Assembly: GCA_018907035.1 (NCBI GenBank)
Contig: JACCIC010000213.1
Location: forward strand, 62,001 to 126,000
DNA from: Sycobia sp. Sy_11
Taxonomy: Eukaryota > Arthropoda > Insecta > Hymenoptera > Epichrysomallidae
Direction: 5' to 3'
DNA length: 64,000 nucleotides
Shown here: piece after piece, positions 34,139 to 45,154 of the stretch
Layout of the letters: each line of letters opens with the position of its first letter
Numbering within the stretch: position 1 is the first letter of the stretch
Translations under genes and position numbers: made by a program
Notes under the pieces: model-generated
Told to the model about the DNA's origin: nothing
Seen by the model: only the letters and a program-made list of their open reading frames with translations
Databases searched by the model: none

Positions 34139-34188
<50 letters not shown>
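34139..34188. repeat. (TA)n microsatellite, 50 bp
   Basis: An uninterrupted AT tract. Confidence 0.98.
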
Positions 34189-34193
<5 letters not shown>

Positions 34194-34398
34194 AATATAT
34201 GCAGTAGTAGCTCTCTGGAAAGCTCGCGTTCCGCCAACCTCCCCCTTCCTCCACCTGAAGTTTCGAAAGCGGGGACCGGCGCGAGAGCGCGCTTTGACGC
34301 GCTCCCGCGGCCAATTTTCGCGTATTAGGGAAGCGAGCGGCGAGACCTTCAACCGCCTCCCTCGCTGCCGCACTCGAAAGCGGAGAGAAAATGCCTCT

Positions 34399-34402
<4 letters not shown>

Positions 34403-34444
<42 letters not shown>
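34403..34444. repeat. (TA)n microsatellite, 42 bp
   Basis: An uninterrupted TA tract continuing into a short CA/CG stretch. Confidence 0.98.
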
Positions 34445-34447
<3 letters not shown>

Positions 34448-34584
34448 GCACACGCGCATTACATTAGGAGTTGTTGACAAGGTGGGCGTGCGTACGCGCT
34501 CGCTGGTGCTTTAAATAGGATAGGGTGAGAGGGAGGGAGGCGATTCTGTTTTCTTTCTTTTCCAAAAAGGCGCGCAAAGAGCGA

Positions 34585-34590
<6 letters not shown>

Positions 34591-34648
<58 letters not shown>
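34591..34648. repeat. (TA)n microsatellite, 58 bp
   Basis: The longest uninterrupted (TA)n tract in the window. Confidence 0.98.
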
Positions 34649-34649
<1 letters not shown>

Positions 34650-34651
<2 letters not shown>

Positions 34652-36950
34652 GATACAGAATCAATGTCATGCCAACGCTAAATGAAATATAAGCATCCTG
34701 AAAATCCTGGTTCTTGTTAAAACTGACTTTATTCCTTCACTCTATTGAAAGAGGAAAGGAAAGACCCTTAATATAGTCGCATTCGCAAGACTTAAGCGAC
34801 GAACTTTAATATCAAATTCAATACTGAAAAATTTGATTTTCAAAACTAACGCCTCATAATCATAGATATCAGACACACGTGTGGATATTATCTTAGAATC
34901 TTTGTCCCTGGAAACTTAAATAATTCCATAAATTTCATTGAGCTTGGGCATCTTTGATTCCCAAGCAGTTATACTCGAAACTGTAACGAATTTGTCATAT
35001 ATGATTTGACGTTTACGTTGAGAATCGATTTCCGATCTTTCATCGTGGCGTTTCCTATAATTTTTAAAGCATCTTCGCATGGGTACAGCCAATTGAAGTA
35101 CCGATGCGGAACGTGAATTTCATTTATTTGATATAGACGTTACAAAAATATATCCCTTCTTTATCTGTATTCTAGAAAAAGTTCTTAGTTACAAATTTCA
35201 ATAGTAATCAAATTGTTTACAATTAAAAATTTTATTAAATTTCATTTCATAATCTCCTTTTTGTTTCAGTATTACGTATGAAAATGTAGAAGATATATTT
35301 ATATAAATAGTTTATACATAAAATATGCAATATATAATTATTTTGACATGTATGCATGGAAAATCATGTGACTTATTCAATAGAAATAAAGAGAATATAA
35401 AAGGCTCTATTACGTTTAATTAAAACGTTGTAAAAAATTAGTAAAAGAAAAAAAGTTGAAAGGTTTGATAAGATTTCAACTCTTAATCTTGCAATAGTAA
35501 ATTGCTGCGCAGCCAATCACAATATTTTAGAAGATAGATAGTAAAAGAACATATTATGTTTCGTTTTTGTAACGCACGTAATGTGAGCAATTTCCTCCCT
35601 TTTTCTAAAATAAGATCTAAGATAAAAGTAGGAGTTAGGTTCATATATATATAATGAAAATTAGCCGCTTTATGGGATCAGCTATATGGGACATAATTTG
35701 GCTGATGGAATTGGTGGACTTCAAAAAAAAAATATATCAATCTATAATTCTTGATTTTTGTTTAATCGAAGCCATTATTTTTAAAGATCGATTACATGAA
35801 AATCAAATGTTACTTGAATTGAAGTTGCAAATACAAAAATTTAAAGAATAAAGGACTGTCTATGATAAATAGTATAGGTCGCATACTTAGTACAGGCCGA
35901 GTTCGACGCTTTACTCGCTTTCATTCCAAAATCAGGCAAACACAGCGGATTTAAAATTAACATTATTTCGTATGACAAGGATCGATTGCAAAATATAAAA
36001 TGAGAAAGGACAGGCTTTACGTAAAGAAAAAAATTTTTATGTACCATATATGTGTTACTTACGTAGAAAACTTAATCTGTATTCCCTGTATATGAAAATA
36101 ATAAAATGCATTAAAAATTGAGTCCCGGCGATATTAACGTAGATCTGAGACAAACTGCAATTTTTTATCGAGTTATCATCAACGAGACGGAATGCTCAAA
36201 AAATTACGAAAACAATTGGCATAGTCCATTACATATTGGTTGAAATTTGATAAAATTGCGAAAATATAAAAATTCTATTAGCGTATTGAGAAGTCCGTCG
36301 GGTCATCAAGAGATCACTTTCACAGCAACTGTGATCACGCGAACTTTGAATCTTGAATGTAATCACTGTATTGTGTAAAATGATAATTTTCATATTATAA
36401 CTTCTCTTTCCAATCTCTTTTTAATTTTTGGGTAGATGACATAAATATACGAATAAAATCAGAATCAGAAAGTACATTTAAATAGATAAAAAACACTTAC
36501 ATTTTGCTTAAACGTGCGTCTAGCATAAGCCGTCATGGATTGACATTTAATTTTAACATCTGAAATGAAATAAAGTATTTCATTAATATCGTATACTCCC
36601 CAAAGGTGTGGCGTGTTTAATTAGATTTTGTAATGAAAAATAACTCCTCTCGTTCGTTCTACTTAAGGGCTCAGAGTAATTCCCACATTAACTCACGGAT
36701 AAACTGTGCCCTATTTAACTTGAATTATCAGCGCTCGGCACACCGTGAAATTCAGTATATTCGAAAGTGCAATATTGCGAGTGAAGTTTTTTTAATTCTT
36801 TTAAAATTTTAAGCAATTGCTCTATATTACGATTCCATTCAAAGATACTCCATCAAAGGTACGTCCAAAGCAGTTCGTACACACAAGCGCGCGCTCACAC
36901 ACGTACACACACAAATACAAACACGATATATCGAACTCAACGGCGGATAA
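34650..36950. other. AT-rich plain, non-coding
   Basis: About 2.3 kb of AT-rich DNA with few repeats and frequent stops. A 13-position inverted repeat with one mismatch and one G-T pair lies at 35074-35110 (11-nt loop). Short frames at 35654-35851 and 35841-36047 are unrecognised. No gene is supported. Confidence 0.55.
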
Positions 36951-37559
36951 AAAATCAATCGCCCTCTACGCACCCTCCGGCAAATCGCGGCGGGGGAGGG
37001 GCGGGGGAAGAAAACAAAACGAAATTGAGGGACCGGAAGGGCTTTCGAACGGACCGCAGCGTTGCGGCATAAGCGCCCCGCGGATTACAAGATTCCCTGA
37101 AACGAACCACGGGGGGGGGGCAGGGTGAGAGAGGGGGATGGGGTCGAGGCCCGGGAGAGGGGAGCAGGTCTGATTTACAAGCGAAGCCAGCCGCGCAGCG
37201 GGCGGTGGCGGCGGCGAGGGAGGGGGGACCAACCACCAAATCCCGCGCTAAAACTAAGACCACCCAGCCCCCCGCCCGCACCTCCCGCGGTACCGCGGCC
37301 GAGCGCGCTAGGTGGCAGCCTCTCGGTGCTCGGCGAATTATATCAAGCGGTGACGGCGGCGGCGTGGGCGAGGGGAGGGGCAGGGAGGGCGTTGGCCCGC
37401 GAGATTATGCAAATATTTAATTGCGAGGAACGGCAGCCGCCCGGGACGTCGTCGCTTAATGGGAAGAAATTGCAACGCCCGCAGCGGATTAAGCGACACC
37501 CCCACCACCCAACCTCCCCCCGCGGCCCTTTCCCAGAGTGGTAGCTAAGAAGCGAAGAG

Positions 37560-37560
<1 letters not shown>
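36950..37560. other. CpG-rich island, frames open on both strands
   Basis: Strongly GC-rich, with a 10-G run (37111-37120). A 139-codon plus-strand frame (37125-37544) and 108- and 88-codon minus-strand frames overlap. The peptides are Pro/Arg/Ala-rich and unrecognised. The island ends at a long GA tract. Confidence 0.45.

Positions 37561-37562
<2 letters not shown>

Positions 37563-37617
<55 letters not shown>
37563..37617. repeat. (GA)n microsatellite, 55 bp
   Basis: An uninterrupted GA tract, the longest GA run in the window. Confidence 0.98.
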
Positions 37618-37619
<2 letters not shown>

Positions 37620-37658
37620 TTAGGTTTTCTCACTAGCTCTCTCTGTCACTTCACTCTC

Positions 37659-37659
<1 letters not shown>

Positions 37660-37701
<42 letters not shown>
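37660..37701. repeat. (CT)n microsatellite, about 42 bp
   Basis: A CT tract with a single AT interruption, only 42 bp to the right of the (GA)n tract and complementary to it. Confidence 0.97.
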
Positions 37702-37719
37702 GCTCATTACTCAGGGATC

Positions 37720-40200
37720 CCGCCAAGAAGGGCGGCGCGACACCCCGCGCCAGTCGGTGTGATAAGAATTTAATTTTTAATTTTTGACCGCTTTTAATCC
37801 TAATTCAGGCTAGAAAACCGGGCGGGGGGCTGTGCGCGCTTCTTTTTCGCCGTCCTCGTCGCCTCGTTCCCCCGGAATTTCGTAATTCTTTAATGGCTTG
37901 ATGAAGTTTCGCGTCCCCCGACGTCTCGCGAGATGTGCCCCGAGGTTTGTTCTCCCTCTCCTCTTTTTTCTTTTATGAGAACAAAAATTTACGGCTGAAT
38001 CGAGTGACTTCTCGGTGAAAATAGTCGAATAGTGTCATGTTGGCCAATGCGATGTTTTTTTTTATTTTCATTGGGCCCTGCCGCTTCAAAGTAGCATTCG
38101 TTACTTTTTAACAATATCGTTGTCTTTTTAGTTAATTCGCATAAGAAATCAGACCTACAGTTAAGACCACGCGGTGGAATCTGTCGAATTTTACGAGCGT
38201 TTTCTACGTCGAAATCACATTTGCTGCATTACAACGAAATTCGCGCGATGATAATTACTGGTGCGGTGGGAAAGGGCAGCCAGGGGATGGGGGAGGACAG
38301 ACTAAAAAGTTTAATTACACAATTTTTGAAGAATGATGTAAACGTAGATCGGCTCGCCTCGTCACCTCGTTCCCCGAACTGCTACTGTATTCCTACGGAA
38401 TCCGGGATCCCCCCGGTAATAACGCAATAATGTTTTGAAAATTTCAGCCAGCCGAAAGTTCCGCCAGGGCTCCCGTCCATTTATATTCAGCGCGATAACC
38501 GCCAAGAATTTCTTATTACAAAGTTCGTGGCAAAAGAGAGCTGTGTGCCGCGGTGGCGTGAGAGAGAACGACAGTGAGGGGGTGGGAGAGAGAGAGAGAA
38601 AGAGAGAGAGACATAGTGGAGAGACGGCAGCTCGGAGAGTTCGAGGGGGAAGTGTATGTGGGTAATAGAGGGAGAAAACCGACTGGAAACAATTTGCCGT
38701 CGGAAGTAAGTCGACTACTGTCTATATTAGATTTGCTTCTCTTTTTTACTTTGTACTAAAAAACAAAAAAAAAAACGAATTTCGCCACCACAACTGTATT
38801 GATATTATAGAAAATCTATTGTCAATCGCGCTTATCGAAATAATTGTTTTCATCGTACATCAAGAATATCGTTTCACTCGTTTTCTGTTAATGTTATTAA
38901 CCAATCATTGTGTTAATGTAAAAGTCCGTCATCAGATTCTCGACACACGAAACAGAAGTCTTAGTAATCTTTACCAGATTGGTAAATTTATAAATTACTG
39001 CTCTAGCAAGCATATCTGTTCATTAAAGATATGGCGAAAATAATTGGACCAATAAATGGCAGATTTAAACAAGCTGATAGAAGAGGCATAAATCTGTACA
39101 AATGCATAGGTAGTTGCCATTACAACTTTTACTGTGCAATATTAATGAAAAATTCTGACACAGCCGCAACGTAACAGTTTCTATTTCATTTGTATCGTAA
39201 AATTTTCAATAAAATCTACAGTTATAAATATCGTCCCGTCACAGCCACCAAATGAAATCGAGAGGGGACATCCGTGAACGCAGTTCATTTATAAATTTTT
39301 GGGGAAGCTATAATTGATGGTCCGCTGTCTATGTGGCGTCGCAGGCTCTGCATGAAAGATAAATGATCGTTCGACACTTTAACTCTTATCATATTTTGTT
39401 TTTTTTTTTCAACCCAGAATTGTGAAAGAACAAGAAATGTTGAACTCGGTGACGATTGGATAATTTGGTCAACGTTTCCCCCTGATATTTTGGCTAACAA
39501 TGCATTCATCACCATTTCTATGACACGAAATTTTTAAAAAAAAATTAATTCGAATGTTAGATTTTTCTTTGTTTTGCTTGTATATCGCGAAAACATCGCG
39601 ATAAAAAGACCTTCGCAGAAAGATCGAATCAGGATCTGAAATTCCCTGCTCTTTCAGAATCTGGGCTGAAAAATATTTGTGTCATTCGAATTTCGCTGTC
39701 CGGCCTGTATGTGAAAAAAACAGTGTTCATTCGTAGATTTCTTCCTGGTAATCAGTATTGAGACTGACGCGCGGGGGGGGGGGCTCCTCTTAAAAATTCT
39801 AACAATTCATCCGTAGACATTGCTTCTTAAGCTTCGCGATAATATACGTTCTTTATAAATGACCGTGTAATTGAATAATTTAAATAAAGATACTTAAGAT
39901 ATTACGTATCAAAGCAATAAATACACAAATGTTATTTTCAACGAACAGCAGAACTATTTGTAGAACTCATGAAAACACTGCATTCCACTCTCTATGCTTC
40001 AATTAAAGCTCATATTTTGAATAAGTCCCGCTGTGAGAAAAAGATGATGTATAATTTCCTGTTTCATTTTATTTAGTGCGGCAATATTAATTATTAATAT
40101 ATAAATTTCTTATTATTATTTTATTATTAATTATTATTTATTAATACATAGATAGATAATTAATAATTTATCTATTTTTATCGAATCCCCCGGTGGACAT
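37720..40200. other. Non-coding block, mixed then AT-rich
   Basis: Mixed to about 38760 with a GA tract at 38586-38611, then AT-rich to 40190 with an 11-T run (39399-39409) and an 11-G run (39773-39783). Only short unrecognised frames. Confidence 0.55.
38586..38611. repeat. (GA)n microsatellite, 26 bp
   Basis: A GA tract with one AAA interruption. Confidence 0.94.
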
Positions 40201-40560
40201 TTATCGCTCTCGATTCCACAGTCGTCGATTCCACGACGCTCGGCTTTCAAAAAACGTATGCCTCGCCGCCGCCAGCGCGTCTGGCCAAATTACCAATTTC
40301 GGGCGCACCTCGCGAGACCCCCCTCCCCCCAACGCCGCTCTACCCTCTGCGCCCGCCGCTCGCTCCACTTTTTCATCCGTTTTTATGAAGTTTCCGCTCG
40401 TGCCGCCGTGTTTTTGCGCGCCCGTGCGTATTAAATACGCATCGCGGCGCGGTACTGCGGGCAGGTGGAAGGGGGGAGGGGGCAAGCGCAAGATTCGCAG
40501 CGCGCCCGTACAAACAATTAGGATAATTATTTTGCCTGACTTTGTAACTGTAGACGGACG
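40200..40560. other. CpG-rich island, opposing open frames
   Basis: A GC-rich segment open for over 100 codons on both strands. The 206-codon plus-strand frame (40193-40813) continues through the GA and TA repeats and is therefore suspect. No domain is recognised in its non-repetitive part. Confidence 0.4.

Positions 40561-40563
<3 letters not shown>

Positions 40564-40600
<37 letters not shown>
40564..40600. repeat. (GA)n microsatellite, 37 bp
   Basis: An uninterrupted GA tract. Confidence 0.98.
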
Positions 40601-40602
<2 letters not shown>

Positions 40603-40728
40603 GAGGATAGGGGACGGTGGTCGTGTGTATAGTAACAGCGCGAGCGAGGGTAAGGTGCCCCTCTCGAACAATGCGCGTGGGGAGGCGCTTCAGTGCTTCA
40701 GTATCGGCGTGTTCTATAATGTACTCAC

Positions 40729-40729
<1 letters not shown>

Positions 40730-40784
<55 letters not shown>

Positions 40785-40802
40785 ATATATGTATGTATAT
40801 AT
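40730..40802. repeat. (TA)n microsatellite with TATG interruptions
   Basis: Pure TA to 40772 (43 bp), then TA blocks separated by single G residues. Confidence 0.97.
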
Positions 40803-40804
40803 TG

Positions 40805-42660
40805 TATGAATAGTGCATCGATCATTTTTAGACTTGCATCCATTGTACATTATGACAAGTGGACTTGAATGCTTTCTGGGATACGTTCGAACAATCAATT
40901 TTCGCTCGAAACTTGTTGAGAATCGTTGTAGATTCTATAGACTTGGTTCTCGCTTTTCTGCTTTGTGCCGACTACAAACGATAATACTGATCGCATTTAC
41001 TTTTACATGCTAATGATTGAAAAGTAAAACGAATTTTCATTTTGAATAATCAATAATTAATTGAACCATTATTTTTAGCAAAAGTGTGAAAATTGCTATT
41101 TAATTAATTGTACAAATGATCAAAAATAACTTTATCCAAATTTTTTCAATTACTATGCAGTATTTAAAAAGATGCAAATAAATTGGTATTTTTAATCAAT
41201 TCTAAAAAATAAAAATTTAACTTTGTCAAATCTTCCGTAATATTTGAAACTGACACGTGGCTTTACAAATTATTTTTATAAAAAGTTTTTGTTATAATAG
41301 CATGTGTCGTACGTTTTGTAAAAAAAAAAAAAAAAATTTGCAAATAAACGTTTGCACAGCTGCTGCAATAAAGTCATGTATTTTTCATTTATTTTTCTTC
41401 TCTAATAGTTCGCATCCAAGCATAATAAAAGCAAACTGTTGATTTTATTTATTTATTATTTTTTTTTTAAATAAAAATTTTTACGTTAAATTTAAATAAA
41501 AATCTTCAATTTTAATTTTTGTTTTAATATTGCAATTTTCATTCGTATGCGCTGTAAAACGAGAAAAAAAATAATAAAGCAAATTATGAAATGTTTTTTT
41601 TTTAAATTTTCTAACAGTATTATCGTACTTGAAGTTGATCGAACCGATGCGTTATTGCAATGGATAACAAATAAATTATATTATGTAACAAAAATAGTTT
41701 TTCAGAAGTACTTCTAAAATCAAAGTAGAAATGCATCAAATATTATTTTCCACCGAACCCACCACCGTCCCTACCATCGTAATAAGGCTCAACAATTACG
41801 ATCGATATTTATTCGTAATTTTTTTCCATGACATTGCGGTCTCTTTGACACATAAGTGACAGAGACTATTGTATGGTATACTATGAATAAGCTATATTAA
41901 AGGTAAGCTTTTTATAATATTGCCCGAACGAAAGTATTGCAATAGATCGTTACAGAATTTTATAAGAGAAAAATTTAATAATATAATTTTATTTTTTGGT
42001 AATAAATTCTCAAAATCTTAGTCAAAATCTTAGTCTGTCTGCATATGTCCGCTTTTTCAAGAGGCATATATTGAGCAATTCAAATTAAAATGATAAAGTT
42101 CTGGTTAAATCGTTTTTTTGCAATCGATGAAATTAAAGACGAGCAACTCAATATTGTGCTTGATTACATACTTTGATAAGATTTTAATAATTGGATTAAG
42201 AAAGAAGAGAATTACATGGTATACTTACAATTCTCTTCTTGGAAATCTATGAAATATTCAGCTAAATTTAGATTTGATCAGTTAGAAGTATTATTCCCGT
42301 TGTATTATAAATATTATTATAGGATCATTCTACTTGAAATCTTAAATATGGTTTGTAAAAATGAAGGTTCAAGAGAATGAATTATTCTTCGAGTCAGCAC
42401 GAGCTAGGCAAATGCGTAAATCCTAGTTTGCCATTATATCCTTTTCTGTAACTATATTTACCCCCGCCCTTGCCATACCCATTGAAATCCTCCTAATTCA
42501 GCGTCCATATAACAAAAGACCAAAATATTTTGGGTAACAAAAGTGCCATTTTAATCCCGACTACGCACGGAAAGTACAAAGAGGGCTCCCGGGAGGGAAT
42601 GGGGGATCGTAGATGGTGGAGAGGTTAAAAACTTAAACATTCCCCTCCTTACATTGCTCC
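40805..42660. other. AT-rich plain, non-coding
   Basis: About 1.85 kb of very AT-rich DNA with a 17-A run (41320-41336). The 12-bp inverted repeat at 42202-42240 lies here. No gene was seen. Confidence 0.6.
42202..42240. other. Perfect 12-bp inverted repeat, 15-nt loop
   Basis: AAGAAGAGAATT (42202-42213) and AATTCTCTTCTT (42229-42240) are exact reverse complements around a 15-nt loop. The loop size fits small-RNA hairpins, but the stem is too short for a canonical microRNA precursor. Confidence 0.85.
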
Positions 42661-42862
42661 GCGCTTCTACGCGTAACCGCCGCCACCCCCCGCCCCCCCT
42701 GCATATCGTGACTTTGCCGCGGCTTTCATAGAGCTCACTTGTCGGCGGTGCTCGCGCGCGCGCGGTCCAACGAGGTTACGTGTATAACAGAGCGCGCGCG
42801 CGGGAGTGGAAAGGGGGAGGGAGGGAACGCGTTCCGACTCGTGAGCCGACTGCGAGAAGAGA

Positions 42863-42866
<4 letters not shown>

Positions 42867-42910
<44 letters not shown>
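42867..42910. repeat. (GA)n microsatellite, 44 bp
   Basis: An uninterrupted GA tract. Confidence 0.98.
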
Positions 42911-42915
<5 letters not shown>

Positions 42916-43155
42916 CGAGAAAGAGAGGCGCACAGTCGGCCGGTCCGGGGAACCCTGGCAAACACGCGGAATTACGGGAGCTCTTCGCCTCCTCCTCCTC
43001 CTTCTTCTCCGTCTGTACCCATTTTGGCCCCATTTCCGCGAGCGGGCGAGCGAGCTGGGGCGCATCGCTCGCGCGGGGGCTCGCGTTAAATATTGGCACA
43101 GCGCCCTCGTTTGGCCCGGCTTACATACACTCCCGCCGGTTGAACACCGAGACTC

Positions 43156-43164
<9 letters not shown>

Positions 43165-43208
<44 letters not shown>
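43165..43208. repeat. (TA)n microsatellite, 44 bp
   Basis: An uninterrupted AT tract, followed by TATG units to about 43240. Confidence 0.98.
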
Positions 43209-43214
<6 letters not shown>

Positions 43215-43568
43215 GTATGTATGTATGTATATATCTGTATATGTATACACGGAAAAGCGCGCGCGGTCGCATTAATGGGCCCGGCCGATCATTTCCGTTA
43301 TTCGGCGGCGCGGCGGGAGCGAGGCGCATATGGTTTCTCCTCCCGTGGGTAGTTAAATGAATTTTAGAGTCTCTCCGACCGCCGCGCCGCCCGCGCGTAC
43401 ATAACGTCGTTATAGGCTCGTTTTTAAGCGCGCTTTGGAGAAGGGGTTGGGGCGAGAGAGGTGGGCGTATGTTTCCGCGCGCGCGTATCTACCGCCACGG
43501 CCAATTGAATTTGATAGGATTTTTTTGTTATTGTTGTTGTTGTCATTGTTGCGTTCTCTCTTTACTTG

Positions 43569-43579
43569 CCCCCCCCCCC
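43569..43579. repeat. Poly(C) run, 11 bp
   Basis: An uninterrupted C run, about 30 bp after a short imperfect (TTG)n stretch (43527-43551). Confidence 0.95.
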
Positions 43580-44114
43580 GCTAAAGAGGGCTGAGTGGCG
43601 GGGGCTCTCGAGTTTTGATTTTATCGAGGGTGGCGCGAGTTTCGTACGGGACTCGGCCTGGTGGGGAGGGGGGTTGGGGATTGAGTTTCCCCCGGCGCTT
43701 GGGAAATCATTGGCTTTGAATTCGCAATCGCTTTTTTTTTATCGCTTTTGATCAAGGACGTGTACACGCTAATAATGGCAATGTACGTGCGAGATAATCG
43801 ATAATTCGAGCACTGTTTCAACCCTTTTAATGACGTTCTCGTAGCCTTGAACGTTGCACTTGAATGGTTTTTATTTTTATGTGATTTCCCCCACCCCCTC
43901 TCTTTTACACTTGTACTCGTAGAAACGCGGGACGTTTAAAAATGGAGCATTACATTAACATCGCGCAAAGTACTATTATGACGTCCTGCTTGAAAAATAC
44001 AAAGTTGTGTGACATTTAAAATTACACAAATAAATTCATGTTTAAGAGCGCATTTCATTATGCAGGAAAATTTATATGCCCAGGTAAGAGGATATAGTTT
44101 CTATTTGATATATA

Positions 44115-44118
<4 letters not shown>

Positions 44119-44146
<28 letters not shown>
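44119..44146. repeat. (TG)14 microsatellite
   Basis: A 28-bp uninterrupted TG tract, the only long pure TG repeat in the window. Confidence 0.97.
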
Positions 44147-44151
<5 letters not shown>

Positions 44152-44452
44152 ACATAGAAAGCCGGAGCAACTTTTTCAATTTCCGGTTGGATTTAAATTG
44201 TTGTATACAGAGCTGACGTGGAAAAAAGAAAAACTAAGGGAATAAAAATGGGAATATGTCATTTTTCCTTTGCCCCTCCCGAGCTCGTTAAAATCCGGGC
44301 TAAAAATCCCGAAACAAAGGTCACCCACCCTCCCCGCGCATCGCGTAACGCTTTTTTTTATTTGCATTTTTTTTTCTTTTTTTTTTATGTGTTGTGTCAG
44401 ACTCGGCGAATAAACCGAGCGTTGGAAGTAGCAAGGGGTGAGAGGGCTCGGT

Positions 44453-44463
44453 GGGGGGGGGGG
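44453..44463. repeat. Poly(G) run, 11 bp
   Basis: An uninterrupted G run. Confidence 0.95.
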
Positions 44464-44615
44464 TCAAAAGTGCCCGCGAGAGTAAATTTTCGGTGCCTTA
44501 ATGTTTACGCTTCGCGCCGGGCGCACTCTGTCCAACATTTACACGTATTATTGATTTAATGTTATTTTATTATTTACGAATTTTCCACAATAAATCTTCA
44601 ATCTATTTAATAACA

Positions 44616-44616
<1 letters not shown>

Positions 44617-44661
<45 letters not shown>
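44617..44661. repeat. (TA)n microsatellite, 45 bp
   Basis: An uninterrupted TA tract. Confidence 0.98.
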
Positions 44662-44663
<2 letters not shown>

Positions 44664-45026
44664 ATATTAATCGTACAGAATAATACACACCAAGACCTAA
44701 CTTTTAACAGCATGCACTTCATTCGTGTTTCAATTCAATTCCTTCAGATGGGCAAAATTCTATTATTCCCATTGCATCTCCGCCTTTTCCCATACGGGAG
44801 GCTCGAGAAATTCAGCGCCTCGGCAGCGTCGAGTCGATCGTTGGCTAGCGCCGTGGCAGTGTCCGTTCCCCGCCGCGGTTTATTGGAAAGCCGGATAGTC
44901 GCCGATCTATCGTCCAAGACCGCCGTGGCGTGGTGGGTGGTCGGGGAGGGTAGGGGCGTCGACGGTTGGATCGCACCCGGCCCGGTGAAATTCTGCTAAT
45001 TCCTGGGGAATCGTTGTCGAAAGGCG

Positions 45027-45040
45027 CGCGAAGCTTCGCG
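45027..45040. other. 14-bp perfect palindrome
   Basis: CGCGAAGCTTCGCG, with no spacer, in CpG-rich DNA. It could be a binding site for a dimeric factor; nothing else supports that. Confidence 0.6.
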
Positions 45041-45097
45041 AGACGCGCGCGATTCGAGCCATTGTGCATCGCGTTCGCGGGCAATCGATATTACGAT

Positions 45098-45102
<5 letters not shown>

Positions 45103-45151
<49 letters not shown>
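45103..45151. repeat. (TA)n microsatellite
   Basis: Pure TA to 45143 (41 bp), then one G, then 7 more bases. This is the last long (TA)n tract before a gap of about 9 kb. Confidence 0.97.
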
Positions 45152-45154
45152 TTC

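Larger units (their letters stand above)
42660..43460. other. CpG-rich island interrupted by GA and TA tracts
   Basis: A GC-rich block with (CG)n at 42753-42764. Frames of 220 (minus, 42667-43329) and 190 codons (plus, 42780-43352) are open through both microsatellites and oppose each other. Their repeat-free parts carry no motif that I recognise. Non-coding is most likely. Confidence 0.45.

Noticed and set aside
36890..36925. Telomere-like or satellite repeat
   Set aside because: The stretch is a short imperfect CA-rich run. No TTAGG array or long satellite unit is present anywhere in the window.
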